This document shows, in pieces, positions 26,101 to 41,100 of a stretch of DNA of 64,000 bases. The position numbers and the translations under genes are program-made. Origin of the DNA: Ciona intestinalis (Eukaryota > Chordata > Ascidiacea > Phlebobranchia > Cionidae); contig NW_004191362.1 of the NCBI RefSeq assembly GCF_000224145.3, positions 1 through 64,000 on the forward strand, given 5' to 3'. The notes under the pieces were generated by a model that was not told the DNA's origin, ran no database searches, and saw only the letters and a program-made list of their open reading frames with translations. The first letter of the stretch is position 1. Every line of letters begins with the position of its first letter.

Positions 26101-29100
26101 AACGACAGAAGTCGTCCACACATTGACCACGAATATCTTGAGTTGTATCTGATGTATTTGATCCACACAAGAACTCACAATGTTCGCCGCTGTAGCAAGC
26201 ATCACATTCGCATTCACCAAGTATATTACATTTCCCATTACCATTGCAGTCATATAGTGGATGGCATGCATGCTCACACCTCATGCCAACATATCCTGTA
26301 TTGCAATCACAGCATCCAGATTCACTGTCACAGTCACCTCTGCCATTGCAGGTTGAATTTGGATTGCATTCAAACTGGCAAGTGAATCCAACATATCCAG
26401 GATCACAAACGCACTCAGTAGAGTTCCATACACCATGAGATGAACAATAATCCCTTCCTACAGCATCTGCTCCTTGTGTATCAACCTCAGCATTGCAACC
26501 ACATGAATGTTGCTCCACTGCTGCACTTGATTCAAATAAGAAGTAGTTAAAGTAACCGGTGCTCGACAGCGGGCATACTGTTCCTGCAGATCCCGGATGC
26601 GAGGGTGAAGTACCACCACTGACACTTCTTCTCCAAAACAACGGTTTCGGGATTCCAGTTGGGGATAAAGTTTTGATTCTTCCACCACCTCCTCCACCAC
26701 CAACTCTGTAGCAATTATGGTAACTATGACTGCCAGAAGTGCTTCCACCATCTGCATGGATTCTTCCCCATCCCTCAAACCAATAGTTCTGCAAAGTAAT
26801 TGACCCACCAGAACCACCACCTGCGTAACTAGCTCTCGCATTTTGACCGTTTGCATTCACATTGCCATCAATCAATGCGAGGTCACTGGTTGTCAGTAAG
26901 AAAGCACCCCCACCTATTAGAAATATGAATAAATGAATGAATTATACTTGTTTATTCTGGCATGGCAGGGCACTAACAACTGTTATATCACACAGGTGTT
27001 TTTAACAATTCTGCATTTTGTCATCTTTATGTAGTAGGTACAAAATGGTGACTTTTCTTATTTGGCAAAAAAGTTATAGAATTTTCTATACTAAGAAAAT
27101 TCCCCAAAAAAGTTTCAAAATATATTGATATCATTTCACTGGAATTTTCATTTTGCTTGTAATTAACGGTTACTTAGATTTGGTAAAGTCGCCAAACATT
27201 ACCTACCTGATCCACCACTTCCACTGGAACTAGAACCACCACCACTACCAATAATGGTTGGAAAACATTGCGAGTCATATGTAGGTCCACCAGTGCATCG
27301 GCTGTTTGTGATTTAATAATGGTTTAACATGAATTTTGTTGTGGTAAAGAGTTGTTCTGAAGTTTAAAGTTAAAAAAATTTTACACCACTTTTTGGATAA
27401 GATAAAATATGCAAAAGCATCGTCATTATGGCAGACATTAACAAGAATACACTATTTATCGGATAAAAGTCATGACCGCTATGAAACCACAATAAAAACA
27501 GATGACTCATGGTAAGCCAATTAAATAATACAACATTACTGTTATAGTTTAAAGTAAAACATGCATAAAGCTTCTAAATGTATTGGGTATTTTTAAAGTA
27601 CTAGATTATCCATGTTTAACCGTAATTTATTTATCAACTAGACCGAATAATCAATGAAGTTTGTTCCTACAATGAAGTTACCAACTTACTTGCCATCTGC
27701 ACTTCCACCTCTTCCACCATGCCCAGCACCAGTACCACCACCAGTACCACCACTACAGTAACAAGTCCTTCCACCACCAGGACCTTGTGCACTGTTGTAA
27801 CCACTGTAAGCTGCATTAACCACTGCCTGGTATTCAACCTTTAACTTCTGCGCGTTCACTTTCAAGGAATCTTGGATCTTAAGCCTCGAGTTGTATTCCA
27901 GTTCAAGTCTATCGGATATTAATAAAGTGTAAATATATAATGATCATGATGTTCAGGTACTGCACAAATTACTATTGAATTGAAATATACCTAAATTCTA
28001 GGCTCAACAAAACGAAATCAGTAGTTTGAATGTATTAATTTAAATACAGAAAGTAATAACAACTGTTGTATTATTTTAACAACAAAAAACTAAGCACTAC
28101 ATGATTTAAGTAAAAATAGTAAGTATTTGACATGCTAAAAAACCTAATATATACGAGTTTGTCTCTGTAAAGATACAAAAACATATTAATTCCAAAGCAC
28201 TTACCGGTCACACACATCTAACATCATAGCGTCTTCATTTTCCTCAAGTTTGGCCACACCAGATCTCGCGGTTTCTAATCGTGCGTTCAAATAAATTGAG
28301 ATTGAGCTAAATCTGAAGTGACCTTGTTCTTCCTCAGTTACAACACAAGCCTCAGTTGTTCCATTCACAACCCCACCAGTGCAATTGCTGGTTGATGTGA
28401 AACCAGTTGAGCCAAGATATAACCGGCCACTGCTACTAGCAACAGTAACAGCCCAAGCCCCACTAACATGACCGTGTATTTGGAGGTCTGCGTTTGTTCT
28501 CGTCTCACTTGGTATTTGTAGCTGGCCATTTCTGAAATTGAAGAGTTGTTTATATTTAACAAGAATATCAGTATTGAAAATTAAAATCTATTTGTAGAAG
28601 TTTTATTAGAACGTGTATAAAAGCAGTCAAAATTAAATATTTTTTACGAAGAGTTTCTCTAAACTGTTTTTTCTAATAATATTTAAAGAATTTAATTTTT
28701 TTCCAGGTTAAGTTGGAAAAATATTTTAAAAATCCCGATAAGCAGAAAACTGGATAAGAAAAATGTAATGGATGAAGAAAGATAAATACATGGTAACTTG
28801 CAAGAGACATGAGGTGTATCAAGTATATGGTGCGTAATATGTCCTATTATATTATTTATGAAACCACTATGCTGTATGATAAGTGCTATAATAATGAAAG
28901 TAACCAAGCTATCTTAAACTACTATATTAATACCCCACCTGTTCACAATAATTGAAATGGGTATTTCAGTTCTATGTTGTTCAGGTGCAACGTACAACTT
29001 CTGGTTAGCTTGTACATAAACCACTCCAGTAGCATCCCCGGTTACTTGAGCGACTTTAACATTCACTGTAGGAACTGCAGTCACTCGTGGGGAGTTTCGA

Positions 29101-32100
29101 ACCGAAACGCAACCATGTTTCATAACTTTAAGTTCATCCAGTGTAAGGGACGAATGAAGTCCTTGGTCGGCTGCTTCGTTGTTATTAAACCAACCCAACA
29201 ATACACAGTTTGAAGGATTCATTTGACGGTTGGCGTTCTCAACTATTAACACCTTTCTTACAGATGTTGGTTGTGGAACACCTGCTGAGTAATATAAAGT
29301 TTATAAATAAAATAGTGAAGATAAAATAATTTAAAACAACGATGAGATAGAAATAAGCACCAAAACGACATGGGTTATAACATGCTGTGGGTAAAATATT
29401 TGAAAAAAGTATTTAATGTATTTCTTTACTAACAAATAAATTACTTTTTGCAGTTTAGTCAGCACAACACCCGTATAAATATAAATTCTCTAGTATCTAA
29501 AATACACAAACACATAGAAAAAGGCAAAATGATTGATTTACCTGAAAGATCTCTCTTTTTCCTTGAAGTTGCATTAGCACCCTCATCACTACTGGCATCT
29601 GTATTCAAACTCACAACCTCTTCAATAAACACAGTACCAGGTGAAGCGAATGCATTAGCATGTCCGATACCACCAAGTGCTAAGAATGTGCCACGATATT
29701 TGAACCCAAGATTTCTTGAAGCACCAAACGAAAGGTGTAATGCTATCCTTCCACCACTACCACCACCACTGCCATAAACAGTGTTGGAAACTTGCCAAGA
29801 ATATCCACGACCACCAACACTCTGAGTGTAAATAAGGAGAAATAATGAAAAATAAATAAATAAGAATTAATCAAAATGGAAAATGTATAAATGAATGCAA
29901 CTTATTTATTTTTGATGGCAGAGTAACAGCATTATAAATGTAAATAAGAATTACCAAGATCAAACATGATGAGTTTATTAAAAATTAATGAATATAAACT
30001 TAACATTAGTGTCAACCAATTTTCTACCATATCAGTCTAGTGTATATGTTTCAAAAACTTTAAAAAGTCCTAATGCGCCAATACTATAGAAATGAAAAAA
30101 AATTACACAACAGGATTTCATTAACTCAGAGCCAATGTAAAAAAACCATCCTAACAGGGGGAAAAGTTTTATTTAATATTATTCAGTTTGAATAAACAGA
30201 AGTAGACAAAACCATATGTTTGAATATTCTTACTGTGATAGCTCCAACACCAATGATAGCAGGTGATGTGATATGAATGCTTCCACCAGTACCCGCACCA
30301 CTGTGTACGTTGTTTACTTGTGCATTACCACCATTTGAAGTTAGACGGCCATCTACTAGAAGTTTATCTCCAACAATCAACCTGATGTGTCCACCACCTG
30401 AACCTCCCTGGGATCCTGAAAGTAAATTTTCATTTGATGATTTTTTTATCAAAAAATCCTAAAAGTTTATCTAAAAAAAACTATATATTCTTATCAGACA
30501 AATTTACGAAACTTATTATAAATTTTATTATACAAACATCTTCAAAATATTATTAAAATGTGTTTTAGCTTGGCCACTGGGTTTTAAATGACTACTAGAA
30601 TCAACTCCCCAAAAAATGTTCTCAGATTTAAAAAAATATTTTACCTGCCCCACCAACTCCTGGTGATGTTGGGTTAAAGATGGAATCAAACGGAAGCAGA
30701 TGATCCCCAGCAGCATTTCCATTGTAGCCACTCCCACCACGAGATGCGTATGATCCACCAGCACAACCCCTTGAACCACAACCTCCACTTTGAGCCAAGG
30801 ACCCTCCAGTGTGACCCGATGCATCAGCACTAAGGGTGGAACCTGGAAGTAGTTTCATTATATTTCTGTATTGTACAAATAGTTTAAGGTTGCATACTGT
30901 TATGTAAAACTAGTTTTATATGACAGAATTTTCCTATTTATTTTATCTACTTTTGGCCTAAGGATGGAACCTGGGAAACAGTTTCATTGTATTTGAGACA
31001 AGCTGCTTTCTTCATTGTAGAAATATTTCTGATCCAATTCCGATGTGAAAATATGGCCAGATAAGTGGAAAATATTGTACTAAGTTCCGACCATGTTTTG
31101 TAAACAATTTCCATATACATTTGATTATCATAAAACCTTTTTTAGTAAGAACAGCATGATTTTATTAACTGCACCATTAATTAATCTAAACTATTTCTGT
31201 GGTGGAAAAATAATAGAAAACTTAGAGAATCTTCATGACACACAAACAAATAAAAGCAATTATATTTACCTGATTCTATTATGAAGTTTGAAGCATCAAA
31301 ACTGAGTCGTTTTGTTTCCGACGTGAATAAACTTCCTTTCTTCAAAGTTATTTGAGCAATGTTGAAAGTAGTGATGAAACCATTAGAAGTTGGGAACCTT
31401 GCAATTAGTTGGGCACGGTTGTTCAGGAACAACTTGCCAAACAGGAGGTGTCGGTTGCGTTGAATGTTTGTCCTCTCTCCGTTGTAAGGGTTCGATTTGT
31501 CTAAAACCTGTGGAAAAAGTTATAAGTTTATTGTCTTTGTTTATCCTCGCATGGAGGGGCAATGACAGTCGTTATAACACGGTTGTTCTGTTTCATACAC
31601 CTCATGCCCGCTTACAAGTTACTATGTATATAACTTTGTGGGTGACTGTTTTATTTTTTATTTTCTTCAAGGCGAAGTTTCATTTTGCAAATTAAAAATA
31701 AACCTTCATTATTTTAACAAACAAATCAAAATATAACTACTGCAATACCTGGCTAGTATGAGCTGAACCAGTCACATAAAACTTTGCGTCTCTTTCAGTA
31801 ATAATTTCATGAACACCAGTGAGTCTCCCAGCAAGCCTTGTAACGCGGTTTCTTAAAATGACGGTCGTAGGAAGAACCACTTCACCCCCAGCCATCACAT
31901 CAAAACTGTAACAGATTTATTATTGGCATCATTACCTATATATAGGTGTAGCAACCACGTTTTTTATAACGAATTATTTATCAGCAGAAATTCATATAAA
32001 AAATAAAACAGATTTAATTATTAAAACATATCAGCGTTATCGCTTGCTATTTTGTGACTATTTTTGAAGTGTCAGTTTGCACATAAGTGTATGGAAAGTT

Positions 32101-35100
32101 ATTATAGTAAACAAGTTGTATTATAACCATTTATTTTCATCATTATCTATATATTAATGTAACAACCATGCTTATTTGGACCAGTTAAATATGTTTTAAC
32201 CAAAAGCGTTTTAATGACTGTCATTTTGTCGCTTGACTTTTTCCCTATACCACACAATATTAAATTTATACTCCCTGTCTAAGATCACCTTTTAAATTAA
32301 ATAACCACCAAACAAACAAGTCAAGTAAATATATAATATACACATATTCAAATATAACAAATTGTCAAGTACCTATATACACATATTCACAAACAAATCC
32401 TACCTTGAAGGAGCATCCAGGAAAGTATGAGTCGATTCAACATAATGAACGTATAATATCTGCTGACCCCGTATTGCTATAATACCTTGCTTGTCACCAG
32501 TCAGTTCATGAGCAATTGCTGAGACCGTGCTGTTGTTCTAAAAAGTAAGATAATTTGAAGATAAAGGAAAATTAATTTCAAACGTTCTTTTAAATATAAC
32601 ACATAAACACAATATAGCATATCAAAACATGTTTTAAATAAATTTTAATATAAAAACTTATTTTTTATCTTGAAAACAACTGTTTAGTAAAATTTAAAAA
32701 TTTAAACTTGAACATAATATTAAGTTAACTCACCCTTGGATGGTAAAACAATAGATTGACCGTCCCATGAAGTTGTATTTCATCAAACTCGTAATTAATT
32801 GTTCCTTCCTCCATTATCATAGTAGGTAGGGATGAAACTTCAGCATCTGTGTTGAATCCTCTCCTTGCCCCAGCATCGATCTTAAGGAACGTGTGGTCTG
32901 GTTTGTAGTTTGCTTCATCCACAGTTGTGTTGTACTTAAGCTCACGATACTGTGGACCTCTTCGTGATTCGTATTTGTAGATTGTACCGGCTGATCCATC
33001 AACAGGCAAATGCAGTGGTGATGCTGTGGTGCCATACACACCAACACCACCTTCTGTAGTGTACAACCCACCATAGTTGTTCTGGTGTCTCACATGTATG
33101 CCTACTCTACCACCACCTCCACCACCACCAAGGACACTTGTCCCATCATTGCTATTAATTCCTCCTCTACCATTTCCACCACGCACAGATAGTTCACCAT
33201 GCCCAGTGAAATTAGTTGTTTCAATTAGAATGCTTCCACCGGAACCACCACTGGATTTTTCACCAGTAGCATCTGAACCTTTGGACGACAGCAATCCATC
33301 CAAATGTAACGTGCGGCCGACCTTATAGAAAATGTTTCGATTAGCAGAAAAATGGGTAATAGAAATGTAATGGATGAAATGTTGATAAAGTGCAGTTCAA
33401 CCAGATAACGGGTGAAACGATGATTGAACTAAAACTATAAACACTGGTCTACATTTAAGATGCAGGAAAATTAAAAGTAGGTTTGTTAAATGGGCCTCAA
33501 TCCAAGAACCTCTAGTCTAGAGGCCCACTTTAACCACTGAGACGACCAGCCGAATAATAAAGAAAAAGGCTGTTTCTGTGTAAATTATGTTTGTTTAGTC
33601 GCCAATTAAACAAGTAATGCAACAACATGAAACAATATACCTTTACATGAAGTGCTCCACCACCAGAACCAGCATAACTACCAGAACCACCACTTCCCTT
33701 TGCAACCGGTGTAAATACAGATCCATAATGTCCATGATATATCGCTGATGTGTCATGTGTTTCATTCATCGAGTTGCTTGTTGCAATGTCTGGAAATGGA
33801 CAATAATTTTAGGGGTTATTTATTTGTATTGAATACAGTAGTAAAGTTCATATTAATTACTTGAGTTTCAACTAATAATCTAAAAAACATTAAATAGGAC
33901 TTTTATCAATATTTTTTTCATTAAAAACTAAAAACATTTTAATAATATTAAAAGTATTTGTGTTAGAAATAACATTTATGGGAACTAAAAAAACTTACCA
34001 ATATCCAGATGTCCACCAGATCCTGCATGGCTGGCACCAGTTGCACCAGATCTACCAAGGTAACGACCAGCACCAGGTCCTTGGGAGGGTTTGAACCCAG
34101 TACCATCTAATGTAATAAAAGCTGCACTTTCCAAATCCACCCATCCGCTTTCAATAGTAGCACTATTGCGCAACATTATCTTGCCGGCGTGTTTTATCTC
34201 CAGGTCAGGTATTGTGACCAACATGTCGTTGCCATCGTTTTCAAACTGGTCAGTGAAGATTATCATCCCGTTGTATTTCACGTCAACTTCTGATACAGAG
34301 AAGTTCCCACGGCTTGTAACTCGTGTGTATTCACCACCCTCTTTCAATGCAGTGCGTGAAGTGCAAGTGAAATGAACTTGTGCACCCCCCTCAATGTAAA
34401 GAGAATGGACACCAGTCATTGTACCTGAAGATTGAAATAAAAATCTTCTAAATATCAAAAAGAAATTACCACTATTGAACAGAACATCATGTTATAACGA
34501 CTCTCATTGCCTAAAACGTGATATTTAAAGTAACATTTAGATTGACTATGAAAACACTTGATATTATAAATAAATAAAAGTAACCTGTCTTATCCTCATA
34601 TGGTGTAGTAACTTAAGTGCTACAACACAGGTGTTTTGTTTCATACATCTCTTATACACACGTTTATAAGCTACCATGTATGTGGCATAAAAAGCCATCA
34701 ATAAACACTTAACCATATTATTAATAGTCAAATTACCGTGGATTTCCGAGTCAATTCCATGAATGTGAACCTCCGTTGGTAACTCTATTTCAGCCGTGGC
34801 ATCAATGAGGAAACTACACGGAGCTTCTGTCCTGTTTGTAGTTGATTCCTTGACTTCAGCATGTAATACCTGAAGAAATATTCAATTTATGACTTTATTT
34901 TATTACATACTATACATAATAATCACATGGTAACTCATAAGTGGGCACAAGGTGTATAAAACAGGATATCTGTGTTATAACGCATGTTGTTGCCCTGCCA
35001 TCTTTACAGTAAAGCATCCAGCCTCAGGACACTCACAGTCACAATGGTGGCAGCCTGAAGTAAATTTCGTACCCACCTACAAGTTAAACATACAATTTCT

Positions 35101-38100
35101 TTTCTGACTGATAATTTCGACAACCCATCCGTGACCACTGGGTTGGAAAAATACACACATGCTCACTGTAGTAAAAGCATTAGTTTTCACCAATTTTACC
35201 TGATTATGTCTCAGGTGCATTTTCCCTGTTGAATCTCCAATGAACTTATGTACAGTGAGAGTTGTTAGTGTTCCAGATCTACCAAGTTCATCCGTTGTAT
35301 TCATGGCAACTTCATTCAAGACGGGCTGTTTAATTATCAACCGTGCTGCCCCGGTTAAATACATCTCTTCAACTTCATATACAGTTGTATCAACATGTTC
35401 CATCAATACAGAAGCAACAGGCACAAGAACACCTTCATTATCAACATGGATGTGCCTGGAAAAAGTTTGTAGTTTAACTATAAGCAACAAGCCGCACATA
35501 TATGTTTCACATATATTGAATACAACAGTCTGTTGAGACATGCAAAATGCACAAAAGTAGTGACTGACAAAAAGGCTGGCAACATTAGGTCCAGCAAAAT
35601 GGAAGACCAAACAAGTCCTATTAGCCAGACTACTCTCTATTATGAAACTATTCCTTACCTGTGGTCAACTTGGAAGTATGTTGTGTTCAATCCAGGATTA
35701 TACTTAAGTATTCTATACTGAGGTGGTCTCATGTTTTCCTCAATATAACTTGACCCTGCAGCACCACCTAGAGGATCTGAGATGATATTTATGACATCAT
35801 AATCGTTATAGTTTGCCTCATTAACATCTAGGTCTTGTTCAGTGCTGTTACCACCTGCACCACCTCGGTTGAGGAAGGTACCTCCATAGGAATATCGGTA
35901 TCTGGAAAAATTATGTGTTTTTTAATAATGCATATACAATATGCAGGGCCTAATTTATGTATAGATTTTTATGAATGTATAGAACTTTTTATAAATTAGG
36001 ACAGAGTTGGCCTACTACCTACCCTTTTTTATGATGTGTATAGAATATGCATAAACATATTTTAAATGTGTATCTTAAATTCACATAAGTAAATAAACCA
36101 AGTAAAGTTAAACATAAACCAGACAGTAGACAAACTCTGGTCTAACCTACAGAGAGCTCAAAAATTCGTAAACCCAATTTTAATATGACATATTGCAAAA
36201 TTATAGTTGTAAAATTTTGATTTAGTTAAAAACATCCTAATTAAGCTTGTATTCACTCAGGCTTGAATACACGTAGACCAGCTTTAAACAACTAATGAAC
36301 AAACATCCTGGAAAGATTGTTTAAAACACGGTAAATTAAATTAAATTACACATATGTGTTTTACATTAACAGGTTAAATACATTACTTACTCGCAATGGA
36401 TGGCTATCCTTCCACCAGCTCCTCCACCACCATTATGTGAACCACCTCTGCCACCTCGTACATCAATCACACCATGGCCTACATATTAAACAATGATAAA
36501 AACCTCTAAGCCACACTGGCGATATATTTCAATGTTGCAATTTTGGAAGTTCATTCCATTAATAATTCAAAAAATCATGAATTATCGAAAAAATATCGAA
36601 TCTCTACCACCTAACCCACACTGCAGATTTACCTTTAAATTACAAAATTCCCGCAGCAACAGTTTGTAAATAGAAGGACGGCCTTTATTGGCCAATAGCC
36701 GTTGCATGAAAGTTAGCAGAAAATTTTTTTTAAATTACCTATTAAAAATATATTTTTCGAAAATTAAGTTTCTGTCAGAGTCAAGCATTTTCATAAAAAC
36801 TTTCCAGATAGGTTGTTGTAGAATTACACTGCTTGTAATGTCTACAAATTCTCAATACTTTGATATCTTTGTAATCACAATCGAAAATTAGATTTCCATC
36901 ACTTTACCTGTCATGTTAAATGTCTTGATAACAACCGAACCACCGGATCCACCACCGGAGTTTGATCCTGTGCCATCATATCCTCTTAATGCCATCCATC
37001 CATCTAATTCAATAAGTTTCCCAACATTCCAACACAGCAAGCCACCTCCACTACCACCAACTCCAGTGATAGAACCTCCACTTGTTCCGTTACCTGGAAA
37101 AAATCTTATTTGAAAATAGAAACAGAAAATATGTGTAAAAAATCTATGCAACAAAAACATTTCAATCAAGGAAAGATCAAAGGTAAATGAAGTATTAAAT
37201 TAATCAAAGTTATAACACAAGTGTTCTATTGGGCACCATGTGTGATGGCTTACTACTTACCAAGTATGTAACTTTGTAGGCATTTTTTTATAAATTTATT
37301 GAACACATTGTACAAATTATTTTTCTAAAGCAAATTTTCCCATTTTTAAATTCTTTTTAACTTTTTATTTTTTTGCACCAAATATAAAACATAAGGTGAA
37401 CCACATACCTCCACCACTACCAGGTAACACAGGGTGGAATATAGAGTCGTATGTAGGGGGGAGGTTGTCTCGGTACATCCCACCACCCTGTCCACCATGA
37501 CTGGCACCCAATCCTATACCTGAATATAAACAAATAAACGTGTGAAAAATATAGCTAAAATATATAATGCGAAAAATAGATGATGTATATAGAGTAAAAA
37601 ATTAACAGAAAAACCTTAGTTATAATGCAGGTGTCTTGTGCACCTTGATGTGTCTATGATAAGAATTATAGATATATATGAAAGAATCATTACAATTTAA
37701 ATGATTTACTTTATCACCTATGTATCATGCATGGCAGGGCAATGTATGGTGATAACAGGTGTGCTACTATTCCACACCGTATTTAGAAGCTATATTCACA
37801 TGAAGTATTGTGTATGTAGTTTTGTTGGTGATTGTTTTCTGTATGGCTGACCATTCGGACAACCCATTAGTGACCACTGGGTTGGAGCAATTACCAATAT
37901 GTGTTTTGCCCAAGGACACATGGCTACAAGCATATACAGGAAACTTATATATCCTATAGTTAAATATGAACACAAAGCACACAGAAACCTCATATAAAAT
38001 TATAAGCATTACCATTAACAGTGAACCCTCCCCCTACACCTTCCATAGCTGAGTGACCACGTCCGTCCAAATGAAAGATCCCGCCACTCTCGACGCGTGC

Positions 38101-41100
38101 ATGGGAGCAAATGATTTCACCGATGTTCATGTATAGTTGTCCACCGTATTTCACCTGGAGAAAATTGTTTGAATATGCATTTTGTATTACGTGTTACATA
38201 AATGAATAACAGTTTTACTTTGATACAAATGCAGTGTCAAAATGTTTTACTTATAAGCTTTTGGTAAAACAGAAAGCGAAAATATTGACTAAAAAAGTCT
38301 GAGTTTTTGCCCAAAACTAGAGTAAACATAGTTAGTTACAACCGAATAATTAATACATGATCCATTTTGCAAAAAAGAGATTTTTCTAATTAGTATAACA
38401 ATATGTATATAATGCAACAGTGAGTACCTTAACATCTGTACTGCTTATCAACAGAAGTCTGTGTATCTTTGTAAATTCCACGGTTCCATCAGTTTTAACG
38501 TGGAACCAACTGAAGGAGAAGTTGCCAGGTTTGGTCATGTGTTCTGTATCGTAAACCACGTGAGTTGAATTTGTGGCATCGAGTAAGAGTGCGGTGTTGG
38601 CTGACGAGTGGAACTCCACGTCACCTCCCCTTGACACATAAAGTTTATGCACCCCACTGATACGACCGGCTAAGATGCTGCGTGTGCCTTCCAAATGAGT
38701 CTGCTCAACAATATATAAGTTGTTATTTAATTATGGAAGTTACTCGAATAATAATATCATTTATTAAATATTTTATTGTAAGTGTGATTTAAGGGCGCCC
38801 ACAATGGTATTAGAATCAACACAAGTACTAACCATTGTGCTGTTACACTGATTGTAGTCTTTAACACTAGAGCTGTATTTAATCAATCGTCTGTTCGGGT
38901 AAAATTATTTCTGATCCTATGTAGACAAATAGACCTACATACTATTTCCACTATTTTAGGATAGACTAAAAATTTCTAAACCAAACTGTTTACAACACTG
39001 CTGTATTTTAATGACTTGCCTCCTGTGGTAAGATTATTTCTGATCCAGCTTCAATGAAGAAACTGCAAGGTGCTATCGTCCATGTCCAGTTAGATGGGAT
39101 GTATTCAACAAACAATCGCTGACCTCCATACAAGTGTAGCAAGCCGGTTCTATCACCATAGAAGAGATGGATCTCAACAGTGACGTGTATATCAAGTTCT
39201 GATGATGTCCCGTTGGCATGAGTGCCGTTCTATAAAAGGTTTACAACACAAATAAGATATACAAGCTAAAGCTGCAACAAAGCTTCCCTAACTCTGTACC
39301 CTTTGGTAATGATGTGAACATCTAATCACTTAGCCACAGCAAGGGTACTATTTTAGGAGTTATAATTTAGGTTTCAGAAAAGTTAATATTTACCGCCTTG
39401 TGCATTTCCGAATCAGGATGGTAAAATATAAGCCTTGCATATCCAGTGAGCTCAGCTTCATCAAACTCATAATAGAAGGTGTTTTCCTCCATGATAACTG
39501 TTGCAGGTGGTACGTCATTGCCTTCATTATCAGCATGTATGTATGTATGGTCAACTTTGAGGTAGGTCTGGTTCTTGCTCGGGTTATATTTAAGCTCCCT
39601 GTATTGAGGTGGCCGCATATTCTCTTCTTTGTAAGTTGTACCTGGGAAATATTTTCTAAATTAACAATTGATCTAAAATTTACGTTCTGTTTCTAAGGTA
39701 ATGTAACTTTTACAAACAAATTATAACAAACTTATAGTGGCAACCTTATAATGTTATATTTAAGCAGAGAAAATCAGCTGCTTTAGTTATAGTAGGACAG
39801 GACACCTTTAGCACATAATGTCCAAATATTCTGATAGTGTTTTAAACGATTAACACAGTTTATCGGGAATCCAGAAATACAGTTTTATGTTTCTTTGAAT
39901 GTTTTTTGTTTACTACCAAATCGGACGAGAAAACAGAATGAAAAGATGTCCCATCTTTCCCCACCCTATTATATGTTAAACAAGCTATTCCATTTTTCAT
40001 AATAGATTAACAGACATAATTGGTGTAATACCTGCAGCAGCTGCAAGTAACAATGAACTAGAACCTCCCAATCCACCAGCGTTAATAAACTTCCCACCAT
40101 ACTGATATCTCCATCTACATTTCACTGCAATCCTTCCACCAGCACCACCATAACCACTACCGGAACCACCAAGGCCACCTCGGACGTTGATCTCACCTGG
40201 TGGGGAAATTAGTTATAAAGTTACATACTTGTAATAATTCAAGAGTTTATGAAGAGATATAGAAAAAAAACCTTGTTAATGGGTTTGAAACAATGTTGAT
40301 ATAAATAATGAGACATTATGCATAGTGTATCTCTGAAAGTACAATGTTATAAGGTATATAAAAGACCAAATATGTGCGCAATAAAACACAAGCGTTATAA
40401 CTCCCAAGCTACTAAAATAATGAATTTACTTCTTTATACATACCATGTCCAGTTATATTGGTTGTTTCAATCAATATGGATCCACCAGAACCCCCACCAG
40501 CATTAGGACCCAATGCATTGCCACCACTTGCTCGAAGTATTCCGTTCAATTCTAACAACTTCCCAACTTTCCAATGTAAATATCCGCCACCTGGTCCACC
40601 CTTTACTGTGCCTGGGTGTATCGATATATTAATTAGAATTAAATTTGACTGTAATGGGTTAAACGCCTACATGGGTTTTGTAAAATAGTCATTAAAAATA
40701 AATAAAAATTTTCAAATACAGTTTTATTCAGAGTCGTCAAACATTAAGTGGTGAATGCAATATACTTTGGCTCTGCATGTTTGTATAAACACCTAACAGC
40801 AGGGTAAAATCTGTTTCACGTTTAAGTACTGGAAAACTTAAACATATATGATGTCACACATACTTAAAACATTGACTTGACATATCATCTCAGGCACCTT
40901 TAACAATATGCCTATATCTACATTACTACAGATCTTGTAACTTGTGTATGAGATGGATGAGATTAAAAATAAACGTACCTGCGTTACCACCTCCACTACC
41001 CAGTTGGGTTGGTGTATATATAGAATCATAAGCAGCCCCACCAAAGTTAGGAGATGGTCCACCACCTTGTCCACCATGTCCACCACCACTACCTGTATTA

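Noticed and set aside
13906..26450. Tenascin or teneurin orthologue
   Set aside because: EGF spacing is similar, but there are no fibronectin III, fibrinogen or YD/NHL regions; the flanks are Gly-rich units and VWD/LamG/F5-8C.
25226..26913. Two separate genes, one Gly-rich and one EGF-type
   Set aside because: Exon 70 codes for both parts in one uninterrupted frame, and phases match on both sides.
33494..33556. Functional tRNA gene
   Set aside because: Only A-box and partial B-box are visible; no acceptor stem pairing, and SINE heads of similar type are common here.
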